Shown: positions 50,835 through 60,004, numbered from the stretch's first letter. The stretch: 64,000 bases of DNA from Jeotgalicoccus coquinae (GCF_014207425.1 NZ_JACHFF010000003.1:124001-188000), one strand, 5' to 3'. The notes: generated from the sequence alone by a model not told the origin. A program made the numbers and translations.

Positions 50835-52178
50835 ATGATGAAGCCAGCTAAGAGAGTTACATTATTAATACTGGGAATACTATTGTTGTGGGCACCGGGA
50901 ATTCATGCACAGGAAGCAATAAATCCTTATTTGCAGAATATGGTGGATGTGCGGGCATCATCGGATGAAAGCTGGCAGGAAGCCCAGCAGATGATCAGCC
51001 GTCTGAATCACGTTGAAAACAGCATTCTATACCAGACAAGCAGCAATGGTGCTGTGTTTATACTCGCTGATACACCGATTACAGAGCAGCCGGAATTTGC
51101 ACATTTAAAAGGAGTGGTGCCGAGAGGCCATACAAACTCCTGGGATGACATTCCAGGTGCAGGCGGTCATGTGTCCATGGCACGTATCGGATACAGTGAG
51201 TACGGTAAAGGTCATTCGGCAATTAACCTGGAACTCCATGAATACGGACATGTCGTCGATGCATTTACGGTCGGCGTGCAGGTCAGTGAAACAGAAGAGT
51301 TCAGAGCGATTCATGCTGCTGAGGTGGATTCTCTGATGAACAGCAACTCACAGCGTGATTATTACGATATCGTTGAAGAATATTTCGGTGAAACATTCGC
51401 GATGTATTACTACACAGCGGAATCACGTGCGGAACTGGCAGAGAAAGCACCGAGAACATTTGCGTTCTTTGATGACTTTAACCACCGTATTTTATCGACC
51501 GGAGAAGTGACAGGGAACACTGTAACAATGTACTGGGATCTGCATGAAGATGCCGTAGAATACGAAATGTTCCGGAACGGTGAATCTGTCGGTACGACAG
51601 CAGGCAGCAGCTTCAGAAACGAAGGATTAAATACGGATACAACTTACGATTTTAAAGTTGTCGCAAAAAATGCGGGCGGTGAAGAAATCTATACATCCTA
51701 TACACGTTCGGCACTGACAGGCAGCGTGCCGGATGCAGATACGACCGAACTTGAAGCAACAATTTCAGAAGTTGAAGCGGCCTATCAGGACCGTGAGATG
51801 GGACAGCCGCTGACAAGAGCGCTGGCCAATGCAAAGAGTTATATATCTGATGTGTATAGTCCGAAACAGGATGAAGTGGATAACTTAAACAGCTATCTAC
51901 AGGAAACATGGGAAGCCGATGAAGCAGCACAGCAGGCAGCAGAAGAACAGCGGCTGCGTGAAGAACAGGAAGCTCGTGAAGAAGCAGCACGTAAAGCTGA
52001 AGAAGAACGAATAGCAAAAGAAAAACAAGAAGCGCAGGAAGCGGCAGAACGTGAAAAAGCTGCGGAAGAAGCAAGAAAACAGGAACTTCAGGATACGATT
52101 ATTAAAATAGCAATTGGTGCAGGAGTAATTATTGCTGCAGTTATAGGAATAATTGTGTACAGGAAGAAGAGAAAATAA
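50835..52178 (+). CDS. Membrane-anchored lethal-factor-like zinc metalloprotease
   Basis: About 447 residues. Signal peptide (about 1-27, ending IHA|QEA). A domain related to the anthrax lethal factor catalytic fold (about 35-215) carries the conserved 'HLKGVVPRG', 'RIGYSEYGKGHSAINLELHEYGHVVD' with zinc motif HEYGH, and 'EEYFGETFAMYY' supplying the third ligand. Next comes a fibronectin-III-like domain (about 220-295), a coiled coil very rich in E, A, K and R (about 355-420), and a C-terminal helix (about 425-443) with a KKRK stop-transfer tail. It would be tethered outside the cell. ATG 50835 or 50838 follows CGGAG. Confidence 0.8.
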   Translation: MMKPAKRVTLLILGILLLWAPGIHAQEAINPYLQNMVDVRASSDESWQEAQQMISRLNHVENSILYQTSSNGAVFILADTPITEQPEFAHLKGVVPRGHTNSWDDIPGAGGHVSMARIGYSEYGKGHSAINLELHEYGHVVDAFTVGVQVSETEEFRAIHAAEVDSLMNSNSQRDYYDIVEEYFGETFAMYYYTAESRAELAEKAPRTFAFFDDFNHRILSTGEVTGNTVTMYWDLHEDAVEYEMFRNGESVGTTAGSSFRNEGLNTDTTYDFKVVAKNAGGEEIYTSYTRSALTGSVPDADTTELEATISEVEAAYQDREMGQPLTRALANAKSYISDVYSPKQDEVDNLNSYLQETWEADEAAQQAAEEQRLREEQEAREEAARKAEEERIAKEKQEAQEAAEREKAAEEARKQELQDTIIKIAIGAGVIIAAVIGIIVYRKKRK

Positions 52179-52192
52179 TAAGTAATGAAACA

Positions 52193-52225
52193 GGGCGGAT
52201 TCTTTTAGTGGAATCTGTCCTTTTT
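52193..52225 (+). terminator. Terminator of the metalloprotease gene
   Basis: 10-bp stem (52193-52202 with 52211-52220, G-U at one position) and T-run. Confidence 0.75.
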
Positions 52226-52241
52226 CATGTTTTTTGTCGGA

Positions 52242-52355
52242 GCGTGCCACCGAAAAAAGACGGTGACGCGCAAAGCGTGATTCTGTGCCACCGAAAAACG
52301 ACGGTGGCGCGCAATGTATGATTCTGTGCCGTCGAAAAATGACGGTGGCGCGCAA
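52242..52355. repeat. 41-bp-period palindromic repeat array, locus 2 (three units)
   Basis: Units at 52246, 52287 and 52328 (GCCACCG, GCCACCG, GCCGTCG), exact 41-bp period. Each forms a hairpin with an AAAAA-containing loop and CGGTGGCGCGCAA on the right. Same family as 34541-34646, but with the GCGCGC flank on the opposite side of the hairpin. Confidence 0.8.
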
Positions 52356-52364
52356 CGCATCAAA

Positions 52365-52396
52365 AAAGGTTCACCGGCATGTACCGGTGAACCTTT
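52365..52396 (-). terminator. Terminator of the aminotransferase gene
   Basis: 13-bp perfect stem (52365-52377 with 52384-52396), 6-nt loop. The A-run at 52362-52367 is a T-run on the minus strand. Confidence 0.8.
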
Positions 52397-52405
52397 CTTT
52401 CTTTT

Positions 52406-53557
52406 CTAACTTATACTCTTAACAAATGCTTCCAGTCTGTCCATGCCTTCTTTAAGCGTGTCGATTGAGCTCGCGAAAGAGATGCGGATATGGCCTTTGC
52501 CGTGTTCTGAGAATGCTGATCCCGGAACGACTGCCATATGTTGTTCTTTCAGTAATGCTGTTGCGAAGTCCCAGTCATCCATTCCCGTAAATGCAATATT
52601 AGGGAATATATAAAAGGCGCCGCCCGGTTTTTCGACTGTGCAGCCGATGTCAATGAGTCTGTCGTAGACGTAGTCCCGGCGTTTTAAGTATGCTTCATTC
52701 ATGACTTTCGGATAGTCCTGGGCATTCGTCAGTGCTTCAAGTGCTGCATACTGGCTCGGTACCGCCGCACAGATTGAGTTACTTAAATGCACTTTCAGAA
52801 TTTCATCGCTCAAGTGTCTCGGCGATAATGTATAGCCGACTCTCCATCCCGTCATCGAATGTGATTTCGACACACCGTGAATGAGTATTGTTTTATCGCG
52901 GATATTTTCTTTGCTGCCGAACGAAATGTGTTTATTCTCATAAACATTTTCGCTGTATATTTCATCGCTGATCAGGAATAAGTCCTTGCTGCTGATGTAT
53001 TCAGCAATCGCGTCGACGTCTTCTTCCGATAAAGATGCGCCTGTCGGATTCGAAGGGTAGTTTAAGAGCACAGCTTTAGTGTTATTAGTAACTAGAGCAT
53101 CTAATTTCTCAATATTCGGAACGAAGTTTGTATCGCTGACATCGAGATATTTCACAACGCCGCCGTTCAGCTCGATTAATGATTCATATGCAGGATATGC
53201 AGGTGCGGTAATAATGACTTCATCACCTTCCGTTAATATCGTGCGGAGTACTGAATCGAGTGCTTCACTGGCACCGTTTGTAATAACGACTTCATCAGCA
53301 GTGTAGTGAGCGTTATACTTATCTGCAAAAAAATCTGCTGCCGCCTGCCGCAGTTCGACGATGCCGGCGTTTAATGAGTAGCCGGTTTTATTATTATTAA
53401 TCGCAGTAATTGCCGCGTTTTTAACACTTTCAGGTGTAGGGAAGTCGGGCTGGCCAATTGTTAAATTGACACCGTCTTCAAACAGCTGAACCTGATTTGA
53501 AAATACTCTGATTCCGGGTATTGATAGTGCGGTTGCACGCGGATTTAATTCTGGCAT
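52406..53557 (-). CDS. Class I PLP aminotransferase (PatA/aromatic-aspartate type)
   Basis: About 383 residues. Visible: 'NLTIGQPDFPTPESV', 'GASEALDSVLRTILTEGDEVII', 'YPSNPTGASLSEEDV', 'LISDEIYSENVYE', Schiff-base lysine in 'GVSKSHSMTGWRVGY' (about residue 230) and the C-terminal arginine 'GHIRISFASS'. Closest in pattern to PatA/N-acetyl-diaminopimelate or aspartate aminotransferases. ATG 53557 is chosen with GGAG 8 nt upstream; an in-frame GTG 9 bp earlier is the alternative. Stand-alone gene. Confidence 0.9.
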   Translation of the reverse strand: MPELNPRATALSIPGIRVFSNQVQLFEDGVNLTIGQPDFPTPESVKNAAITAINNNKTGYSLNAGIVELRQAAADFFADKYNAHYTADEVVITNGASEALDSVLRTILTEGDEVIITAPAYPAYESLIELNGGVVKYLDVSDTNFVPNIEKLDALVTNNTKAVLLNYPSNPTGASLSEEDVDAIAEYISSKDLFLISDEIYSENVYENKHISFGSKENIRDKTILIHGVSKSHSMTGWRVGYTLSPRHLSDEILKVHLSNSICAAVPSQYAALEALTNAQDYPKVMNEAYLKRRDYVYDRLIDIGCTVEKPGGAFYIFPNIAFTGMDDWDFATALLKEQHMAVVPGSAFSEHGKGHIRISFASSIDTLKEGMDRLEAFVKSIS

Positions 53558-53613
53558 GTATTTCACTCCTGTATTTAGCTAGTCTTCTTATTATAGAATT
53601 TTCAGTCAATAGA

Positions 53614-53641
53614 TTGCAAATAGAATTCATATTTGTATAAT
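53614..53641 (+). promoter_or_regulatory. Promoter of the TRAP operon
   Basis: TTGCAA (53614-53619), 16-bp spacer, TATAAT (53636-53641); start codon 56 bp downstream. Confidence 0.65.
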
Positions 53642-53696
53642 ATTACAGTATAATTTATAATTATAACAAAAATAACAAAGGGGAGCTGACAGCGTC

Positions 53697-54698
53697 TTGA
53701 AAAAATATACGTTATTATTCAGCATTTTATCGTTTTTACTGGTACTCAGCGCATGCAGCAATGAAGATGAAAGTGTGACATTACAGTTTGGACATGCTTT
53801 GCCGCCGGATACGAATCAGGCAATCAAGATTAATGAAATGGCCGAAGCGGTGGAAAAACAGACTGACGGCAGAGTGAGGTTTGAAATATATCCTAACTCG
53901 CAGCTCGGCAGTGAAACTGAAATGCTCCAGCAGCTGGATGTCGGTGCAATGAACGGGCTTGCAATCATGGTCGGTTCGATGCAGACGATGGATATGAGAC
54001 TCGCAATTGAGGATCTGCCTTATATGTGGCCGGACGCCGAAGCGGCACGTGAGGCGTATAAAGGAGAATTTGGGGATTACATAGCAGATATTGCCGGAGA
54101 GTACGACATGCATACGGCGGGATATTTGGAATGGGGATTCCGTCACGTGACGAATAACAAAAGACCGATTGTGCAGCCGGAAGATTTAAAAGGAACGAAT
54201 ATCCGGGTCGCTGAAACGGCACTCCGTGTAGATACGTTTGAACAGGTGGGTGCATTGCCGACAGTTATGGCATTCAGTGAAGTATACGGCGCGCTGCAGC
54301 AGGGTGCGCTCGATGCGCAGGAAAATCCGCTCGCGAACATCGTTGCACCGCGTTTTAATGAGGTGCAGGATTACTTATCGCTTACCGGACATTTTTACAA
54401 TACAGTGATGATTGTTTTCGACGGTAAAACGTGGGAGAAAATCAGTCCCGAAGATCAGCAGATTATTACAGACGAAATCGATAAAATTTCCAAAGAAGTG
54501 CAAATGGCAAACGACGATACTGAATCGGAACATATAGAATTCCTTGCCGAAAATGGTATGAAAGTGAACGATGATGTGGATAAGGAAGCATTCAGAGAAG
54601 CGATGATGCCGGTTTATGCACAATGGGAAGAAGACGTGTTCGGTAAAGAAATGATGGATATGTACCGCAGAAATTCCGGATGGGAGGAGGAACAGTAA
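53697..54698 (+). CDS. dctP: TRAP transporter solute-binding lipoprotein (DctP family)
   Basis: 333 residues, TTG start. Lipobox LVLSACSNE, then the DctP fold: 'LQFGHALPPDTNQAIKINEMAEAVEKQTDGRVRFEIYPNSQLGSETEMLQQL' pattern, the ligand-binding arginine near 'LKGTNIRVAE' and 'GALQQGALDAQENPLANI'. It captures an organic acid outside the cell for the DctQM membrane complex. The ribosome site GGGGAG is 11 nt from TTG, slightly far, but no other start fits. First gene of a five-gene unit with cupin and hydratase. Confidence 0.9.
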   Translation: MKKYTLLFSILSFLLVLSACSNEDESVTLQFGHALPPDTNQAIKINEMAEAVEKQTDGRVRFEIYPNSQLGSETEMLQQLDVGAMNGLAIMVGSMQTMDMRLAIEDLPYMWPDAEAAREAYKGEFGDYIADIAGEYDMHTAGYLEWGFRHVTNNKRPIVQPEDLKGTNIRVAETALRVDTFEQVGALPTVMAFSEVYGALQQGALDAQENPLANIVAPRFNEVQDYLSLTGHFYNTVMIVFDGKTWEKISPEDQQIITDEIDKISKEVQMANDDTESEHIEFLAENGMKVNDDVDKEAFREAMMPVYAQWEEDVFGKEMMDMYRRNSGWEEEQ

Positions 54699-54699
54699 T

Positions 54700-55161
54700 A
54701 TGACAAAAGCATTGGTGAAAACCTTATATATTGCATGTGCAGTCGTCATTGCACTGCTTACTTTAATCGTGCTGACTCAGGTCGTATCGAGATTTTTTGA
54801 TTACTCCATGCCGGGAACAGAAGAGCTGTCCCGTCTCCTTGTAGTCTGGATGACATTCCTCGGAATGAGCGTTGCTGTTTATGAACGCGGACATCTCGCA
54901 GTGAACTTCTTTGTAAAACGTGCAGGCGATAAACTCCGCCCGTATTTATATTTAACAGTGAATACACTGCTCGGGCTGTTTTTCTTAGTTATGACAGTCT
55001 ACGGTTTTATATTCTCATACCAGTCACTGGATTTTACATCATCTACTTTACAGCTGCCGATGACGGTATTTTATCTTGCGATACCTGTAAGCAGTCTGCT
55101 GTCGCTTTACTTTTTAATATTAAATTTCTGGAAACCCCAGAATGAAAGTGAGGCGGTATAA
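54700..55161 (+). CDS. dctQ: TRAP transporter small membrane subunit (DctQ family)
   Basis: 153 residues, four helices. Conserved 'VVSRFFDYSMPGTEELSRLLVVWMTFLGMSVAVYERGHLAVNFFV' is typical for DctQ. Starts immediately after dctP (GGAGGAGG upstream inside dctP end) and its stop codon overlaps the dctM start by one base. Confidence 0.92.
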   Translation: MTKALVKTLYIACAVVIALLTLIVLTQVVSRFFDYSMPGTEELSRLLVVWMTFLGMSVAVYERGHLAVNFFVKRAGDKLRPYLYLTVNTLLGLFFLVMTVYGFIFSYQSLDFTSSTLQLPMTVFYLAIPVSSLLSLYFLILNFWKPQNESEAV

Positions 55162-56444
55162 TGCTCGCAATCAGTATGCTTATATTATTCTTTGCACTTC
55201 TGTTTCTCGGAATGCCGATTGCTTTTGTAATCGGGATTGTCGGGCTGGTTATGCTTGTTCTCGGCGGCGTACCTCTTGAAATCATTATTCAGCGCGCCTT
55301 TGCCGGAGTAAATAACTTTTCATATTTAGCTATACCATTATTTATTCTCGCCGGGGACATTATGGGGAAAGGCGGACTGACGAAACGTTTAATGGCATTT
55401 GCGAATGCCTTCGTCGGTAAGCTGTCAGGCGGCACTGCCATTACGACAGTCGTGACGTCAGCGCTGTTCGGAGCGGTTTCCGGTTCAACAGTCGCTACAA
55501 CTTATGCAGTCGGTTCGGTACTGGTACCGAGACTGAAAGAAGAGAAATACTCGAACTCATTTATTGCGAGTATTATCGGACCGGCCGGTGTGCTCGGGCT
55601 GATTATTCCGCCGAGTATTACAATGGTTATTTTAGGAATTACAGCAAATATTTCAATCGGTGATTTATTCTTCGCCGGTATTATACCAGGTGTGCTGCTG
55701 GCACTCGCGTTATGTATTTACGTCTGGTTTATGAGTAAGAAAAAAGGATTCGGAGAAGTGCGTACAGAATCGATTTCCGGTAAAGAGTTCTGGAAAGTAA
55801 CGAGAGAGGCATTCTTCCCGCTCCTGACGCCGATATTTATTTTAGGCAGTATCTTCTCAGGATATGCAACAGCGACTGAAGCTGCGGTTATTGCAGTGGT
55901 TTACGGCTTTATTTTATCGCTGTTCTATAAAGAGCTGAACTGGACTAAAGTAAAAGGGATTTTGGCAGGTTCGGCAATTACATCAGCAACTATTTTAATA
56001 ATTATTTCAATGGCGAACGTCTTTACATATGTACTGACAGTTAATCATATACCGGATGCGGTATCAGGATTCTTCCTGAATTTCGCTGACTCACCGCTTG
56101 TCTTCCTTCTCGTCGTATCTCTGATACTGTTAATATTAGGAATGCTGACAGAAGTGACGTCACTGATTGTACTTTTAACACCAATTTTTATGCCGATTGC
56201 AACGGAGTTCGGTATTGATCCGATTCACTTCGGTATGGTGCTGATTATGAACTTTGCACTCGCGAACATTACACCGCCGGTCGGACTGTCACTGATTGCA
56301 GGGGCATCCGTTACGGATAAGAAAATGGGAATCGAAGAAACGCTCCCGTATATTTTACACGTGCTGCTAATTGTAGCGATTATGGTGGTGCTGATTATAT
56401 TCGTGCCGTCCATCTCGACGTTCCTACCAAACTTACTTAAATAA
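55161..56444 (+). CDS. dctM: TRAP transporter large membrane subunit (DctM family)
   Basis: 427 residues with about 12 helices. DctM landmarks: 'PLFILAGDIMGKGGLTKRLM', 'FGAVSGSTVATTYAVGSV', 'GPAGVLGLIIPPSI' and 'NFALANITPPVGLSLIAGASV'. Sodium-driven symport channel for the acid delivered by DctP. One-base overlap with dctQ. Confidence 0.93.
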   Translation: MLAISMLILFFALLFLGMPIAFVIGIVGLVMLVLGGVPLEIIIQRAFAGVNNFSYLAIPLFILAGDIMGKGGLTKRLMAFANAFVGKLSGGTAITTVVTSALFGAVSGSTVATTYAVGSVLVPRLKEEKYSNSFIASIIGPAGVLGLIIPPSITMVILGITANISIGDLFFAGIIPGVLLALALCIYVWFMSKKKGFGEVRTESISGKEFWKVTREAFFPLLTPIFILGSIFSGYATATEAAVIAVVYGFILSLFYKELNWTKVKGILAGSAITSATILIIISMANVFTYVLTVNHIPDAVSGFFLNFADSPLVFLLVVSLILLILGMLTEVTSLIVLLTPIFMPIATEFGIDPIHFGMVLIMNFALANITPPVGLSLIAGASVTDKKMGIEETLPYILHVLLIVAIMVVLIIFVPSISTFLPNLLK

Positions 56445-56457
56445 AGGGGCAGATTAA

Positions 56458-56793
56458 ATGATTATCAATCCGGAAGAAACTATCGAGTTAAAGAACAGAT
56501 TTGATGGTAAAGGAAGTATTTTTTCGACGTCTTATATTAAAGAAGATGACTTTGAAGGAATCCGCAAAGTACTGGAAATTGAACTTGAGCCTCACGCATC
56601 AATCGGCTATCACCAGCATATCGATGAGGGCGAAATTTATCATATAATAGAAGGTAAGGGTGAATTTCAGGATTCGGATGGTACGTTTAAACCTGTATCA
56701 AAAGGCGACTGCTGTGTTATTACGAAAGGCCAGTCACACGGTTTAGTGAATACAGAAGATAAACCTCTCAAAATAGTTGCAATTATATTTTAG
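56458..56793 (+). CDS. Small cupin protein
   Basis: 111-residue single cupin barrel. Motif 1 is 'IGYHQHIDEGEIYHIIEGKGEF' (HxH...E metal ligands), motif 2 'KGDCCVITKGQSHGLVN' (His). Metal-binding isomerase or dioxygenase-like, substrate unknown. 14 bp after dctM, so probably acts on the imported compound. Confidence 0.85.
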   Translation: MIINPEETIELKNRFDGKGSIFSTSYIKEDDFEGIRKVLEIELEPHASIGYHQHIDEGEIYHIIEGKGEFQDSDGTFKPVSKGDCCVITKGQSHGLVNTEDKPLKIVAIIF

Positions 56794-56848
56794 AATTGCG
56801 TGAATATTATGATATATTTATTGTATTGTAATATTCAGGAGGGGTAGC

Positions 56849-57589
56849 ATGAACGATGCACAGAAATTATACGATGCAAGATTAAAAGGGGTTAATTTAA
56901 AGCCGGGACAGGATATTGAAACGGATTCTGTTGAAGCGGCGTACCATATTCAAACTGAGGTTTTAAATATGCAGGATGAGACTGCGAAAGGATATAAAAT
57001 CAGTATGACGAGTGCAGAGACACAAGCGCTTTTTGACAGCCATGAACCGGTTTACGGACCGTTTACTGCAGCACAGGTTATTACTGAAATGAGTCTGGCT
57101 GATTATAATATTCCGCTCGCGGAACTTGAACTTGTATTTTATGTAAATGAAACATTGAGCACGGATGATGATGCCGAAAGCATTTTATCAAAATGTACTG
57201 TGGCACCGGCACTTGAACTGCCGGATGGAAGATATGAAGACTGGTTCCCGAATATTTCAAAATACGAAGTCGTTGCAGACTGCGCGGTTGCTGGGGCGAT
57301 TGTGATCGGTGAAGCAAAATCCGTGAGCTATGATGAGCTGGATAATATTTCGGGGAAACTTTTATTTAATGGAAAAGAAATTAAACGCGGAAAGTCGAGT
57401 GAAGTGATGGGACATCCTGTGAGTGCAATGAAATGGCTGATTGAAAAATTGGGCAGCCAGGGCAAGCAGCTTGAAGCGGGACAATTCGTTTCGTCAGGAA
57501 CATTCATTCTGCCGGTGCAACTGGAAGTTGGAAAGTATGAAGGCGTATTTGAAGGGTTAGGAAATGTTGCAATAGAAATTACGAAATAA
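56849..57589 (+). CDS. 2-keto-4-pentenoate hydratase-family protein
   Basis: 246 residues of the FAH-like hydratase/4-oxalocrotonate decarboxylase family (MhpD/DmpH group). 'AYHIQTEVL...KGYKISMTSAETQ', 'LAELELVFYVNETL' (metal Glu) and 'VADCAVAGAIVIGEA' are typical. It adds water to 2-oxo-4-pentenoates or decarboxylates 2-oxo-3-enoates in aromatic meta-cleavage-type routes. Downstream of the TRAP/cupin genes (55-bp gap), which suggests the transporter takes up a hydroxy or oxo acid. A GGAGGGG site precedes ATG. Confidence 0.85.
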   Translation: MNDAQKLYDARLKGVNLKPGQDIETDSVEAAYHIQTEVLNMQDETAKGYKISMTSAETQALFDSHEPVYGPFTAAQVITEMSLADYNIPLAELELVFYVNETLSTDDDAESILSKCTVAPALELPDGRYEDWFPNISKYEVVADCAVAGAIVIGEAKSVSYDELDNISGKLLFNGKEIKRGKSSEVMGHPVSAMKWLIEKLGSQGKQLEAGQFVSSGTFILPVQLEVGKYEGVFEGLGNVAIEITK

Positions 57590-57626
57590 AGAAATAAGCC
57601 TCTCATTGCGAGAGGCTTATTTCTTT
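57588..57626. terminator. Terminator of the TRAP operon
   Basis: 17-bp perfect stem (57588-57604 with 57610-57626), 5-nt loop, overlapping the hydratase stop codon. The right arm ends TTTCTTT. Confidence 0.82.
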
Positions 57627-57707
57627 ATGACTAGTGATATTGAGTTTTTATGGGGATTGGTTAACAACGGCAGTTTCCTGCTGTGAATCCACCCGCAATC
57701 TAACTAA

Positions 57708-58562
57708 TTACCAGCCGCGTTCTGCCATACGTTCTTCAAGTGACATACTGTGAACATCCAGACCTCTCATCGCGCTGCCGAGTTCCTTAGACAGTTCGCC
57801 GATTAATTTATAGTCTGTATAGTTTTCAGTCGCCTGCACGATTGCTCTTGCGAATTTTTCAGGGTTCTCTGATTTGAAAATACCTGAACCGACGAATACG
57901 CCGTCTGCGCCAAGTTCCATCATTAACGCCGCATCCTGAGGTGTTGCGACACCGCCTGCCGCGAAGTTTGTCACAGGCAGTCCGCCTTCAGCTTTGATCT
58001 GTTTCAGCACATCGTACGGTGCTCCTAAATCTTTCGCTGCAGTCATTAATTCATCATCGCTCATCACTGAGATCTGTTTAACCTGCTGATTTACTAAGCG
58101 GATGTGACGAACGGCTTCAACGATATTTCCGGTACCGGGTTCACCTTTTGTGCGGAGCATTGATGCGCCTTCACCGATGCGTCTTGCGGCCTCCCCTAAA
58201 TCTTTACAGCCGCAGACGAACGGTGCTTTATACTCATCTTTTTTCAGGTGATACTCTTCATCCGCCGGAGTCAGCACTTCAGACTCATCTATGTAATCAA
58301 CACCCATCGATTCAAGAACGCGTGCTTCAACGATGTGCCCGATTCGACATTTTGCCATTACCGGTATTGATACAGCTGCAATAACTTCTTCAATAATTGT
58401 CGGATCACATGCACGCGCCACGCCGCCTTCAGCTCTGATGTCAGATGGCACACGCTCCAATGCCATTACTGCAACTGCACCGGCAGCCTCCGCGATTTTT
58501 GCCTGTTCTGCGTTAACAACGTCCATAATGACGCCGCCTTTTAATTTTTCTGCTAATCCCAT
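57708..58562 (-). CDS. pdxS: Pyridoxal 5'-phosphate synthase lyase subunit PdxS
   Basis: About 284 residues. PdxS condenses ribose-5-phosphate, glyceraldehyde-3-phosphate and ammonia to PLP. Conserved: '[36 protein letters not shown]', '[13 protein letters not shown]' (catalytic Lys), '[15 protein letters not shown]', '[10 protein letters not shown]' (second Lys) and '[16 protein letters not shown]'. Normally followed by pdxT, the glutaminase that supplies ammonia; here only 118 bp of non-coding DNA follows. Divergent from a MocR-type PdxR regulator, the expected activator. ATG 58562 follows GGAAGAGGG. Confidence 0.95.
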   Translation of the reverse strand: MGLAEKLKGGVIMDVVNAEQAKIAEAAGAVAVMALERVPSDIRAEGGVARACDPTIIEEVIAAVSIPVMAKCRIGHIVEARVLESMGVDYIDESEVLTPADEEYHLKKDEYKAPFVCGCKDLGEAARRIGEGASMLRTKGEPGTGNIVEAVRHIRLVNQQVKQISVMSDDELMTAAKDLGAPYDVLKQIKAEGGLPVTNFAAGGVATPQDAALMMELGADGVFVGSGIFKSENPEKFARAIVQATENYTDYKLIGELSKELGSAMRGLDVHSMSLEERMAERGW

Positions 58563-58656
58563 ATTTATCCCTCTTCCTTTTGAATTTAATATCAGTTTAA
58601 AATACAATGTGATATTCTATAAGTGTCAGAATACATAAAAAAATAGGGGTCAGATT

Positions 58657-59985
58657 ATGTTTATCAATCTCGATAAAGAAAATACCGTACCGTTATATGA
58701 ACAGCTGTATCAGGATATGAAAAAGAAAATTTTAAATAATCATTTGGCTGGTGATGTGAAGCTTCCGAGCAAACGCCAGCTGAGTGAGGACTTATCAGTC
58801 AGTATGACGACAGTGGAGCGTGCATATAATCTGCTGATTGATGAGAACATGATTTATACGAAGGAAAAGAGCGGTCATTACGTTGTGCCGACAGAAGTTC
58901 TTTACACGCAGGATAAAAAGCTTACAGCTATAAGAATTCCGAAAAAGCGGGAATCCGTTCTGCCGCTTGGAAAAGTGGACACGTCCATCGTCCAGAACGA
59001 TGTGATTAAACAGCTGAGTACTGCAGTGTTTTCAGATTTGTCATTGCTGAACAGCGGAGATAAGAGCGGGGAAGCGGTCTTAAAAGAAGCAATCCGTGAA
59101 TACCTCTATGTTAACCGGGGAGTGCAGTGTCAGACGGAACAGATTTTTATCGGCCCCTCTACAGAACATTTGCTGGAGCAGGTATTTTATCTTCTGGATT
59201 ATCCGAAAGTGACACTGGAAGACCCGGGGTATCCGACAGTGAAGAGTGTACTGAACAGACTTAGGATTCCATACGATACAGCGCCGGTTGAAGAAGATGG
59301 AATCAATATTGAGACGGTGAAACAGCTGAAGAACAAACTGACGCATATAACACCGTCGCATCAGTTCCCAAGCGGAGCGGTAATGTCATTAAATAAACGG
59401 ATACGTCTTTTGAATGCGGTTAGTGAGCGGGACAGCTATTTAATAGAAGATGATTACGACAGTGAGTTCCGTTATACAGGACGGCCGCTGTCATCGCTGC
59501 AGGGACTGGATAAAAACGACCGGACTATATATATGAACACATTTTCGAAGTCTGTTTACCCGTCGTTAAGAATTGCGGTAATGATTCTGCCGCCGGAACT
59601 CGCGGAGAAATATTTTGAGAGCGGGCTGTCATGCAATGTCTCGAGACAGATGCAGCATATCGTCGCGAAGTTTATCAGTGATGGATATTTAGTCAGACAT
59701 GTAAACAGAGTCCGGAAATTTTACGGGGAAAAGATGAAAAATGTAGTTATTGATTTGAAAAAGCGTTACCCCGAAGTTGAAATCAGCGGGGAACATACCG
59801 GTATGCATTTTGTCCTGCGGCTGCCAGGTGCGGATTTGCGGTGGGCCGCGGAAAAACACAAGATTATCTGTATGTCGGCGTATTCTTCCGCTGAAGATTT
59901 CAATGACACGGTGCTGGTCGGAATAGGCGGTAAGAGTGCAGAGGAGATAGTTGAGATACTGGATGAATTTTTGGGGGAAGTTTAA
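58657..59985 (+). CDS. pdxR: MocR-type regulator (PdxR)
   Basis: 442 residues. N-terminal GntR winged helix ('LPSKRQLSEDLSVSMTTVERAYNLLIDENMI') fused to an aminotransferase-like domain with the PLP lysine in 'NTFSKSVYPSLRIAVMI' (about residue 290) and 'IEDDYDSEFRY'. Such regulators sense PLP and activate pdxS(T). The divergent position to pdxS, with a 94-bp shared promoter region, supports the assignment. GGGG precedes ATG 58657. Confidence 0.9.
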   Translation: MFINLDKENTVPLYEQLYQDMKKKILNNHLAGDVKLPSKRQLSEDLSVSMTTVERAYNLLIDENMIYTKEKSGHYVVPTEVLYTQDKKLTAIRIPKKRESVLPLGKVDTSIVQNDVIKQLSTAVFSDLSLLNSGDKSGEAVLKEAIREYLYVNRGVQCQTEQIFIGPSTEHLLEQVFYLLDYPKVTLEDPGYPTVKSVLNRLRIPYDTAPVEEDGINIETVKQLKNKLTHITPSHQFPSGAVMSLNKRIRLLNAVSERDSYLIEDDYDSEFRYTGRPLSSLQGLDKNDRTIYMNTFSKSVYPSLRIAVMILPPELAEKYFESGLSCNVSRQMQHIVAKFISDGYLVRHVNRVRKFYGEKMKNVVIDLKKRYPEVEISGEHTGMHFVLRLPGADLRWAAEKHKIICMSAYSSAEDFNDTVLVGIGGKSAEEIVEILDEFLGEV

Positions 59986-60004
59986 AGCTGGCAGCTGGGG
60001 CGAG

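Noticed and set aside
34541..52355. Regular 41-bp repeats as possible CRISPR arrays
   Set aside because: Only three units per locus, linkers of about 11-13 bp that are similar to each other rather than unique, and no cas genes in the window.
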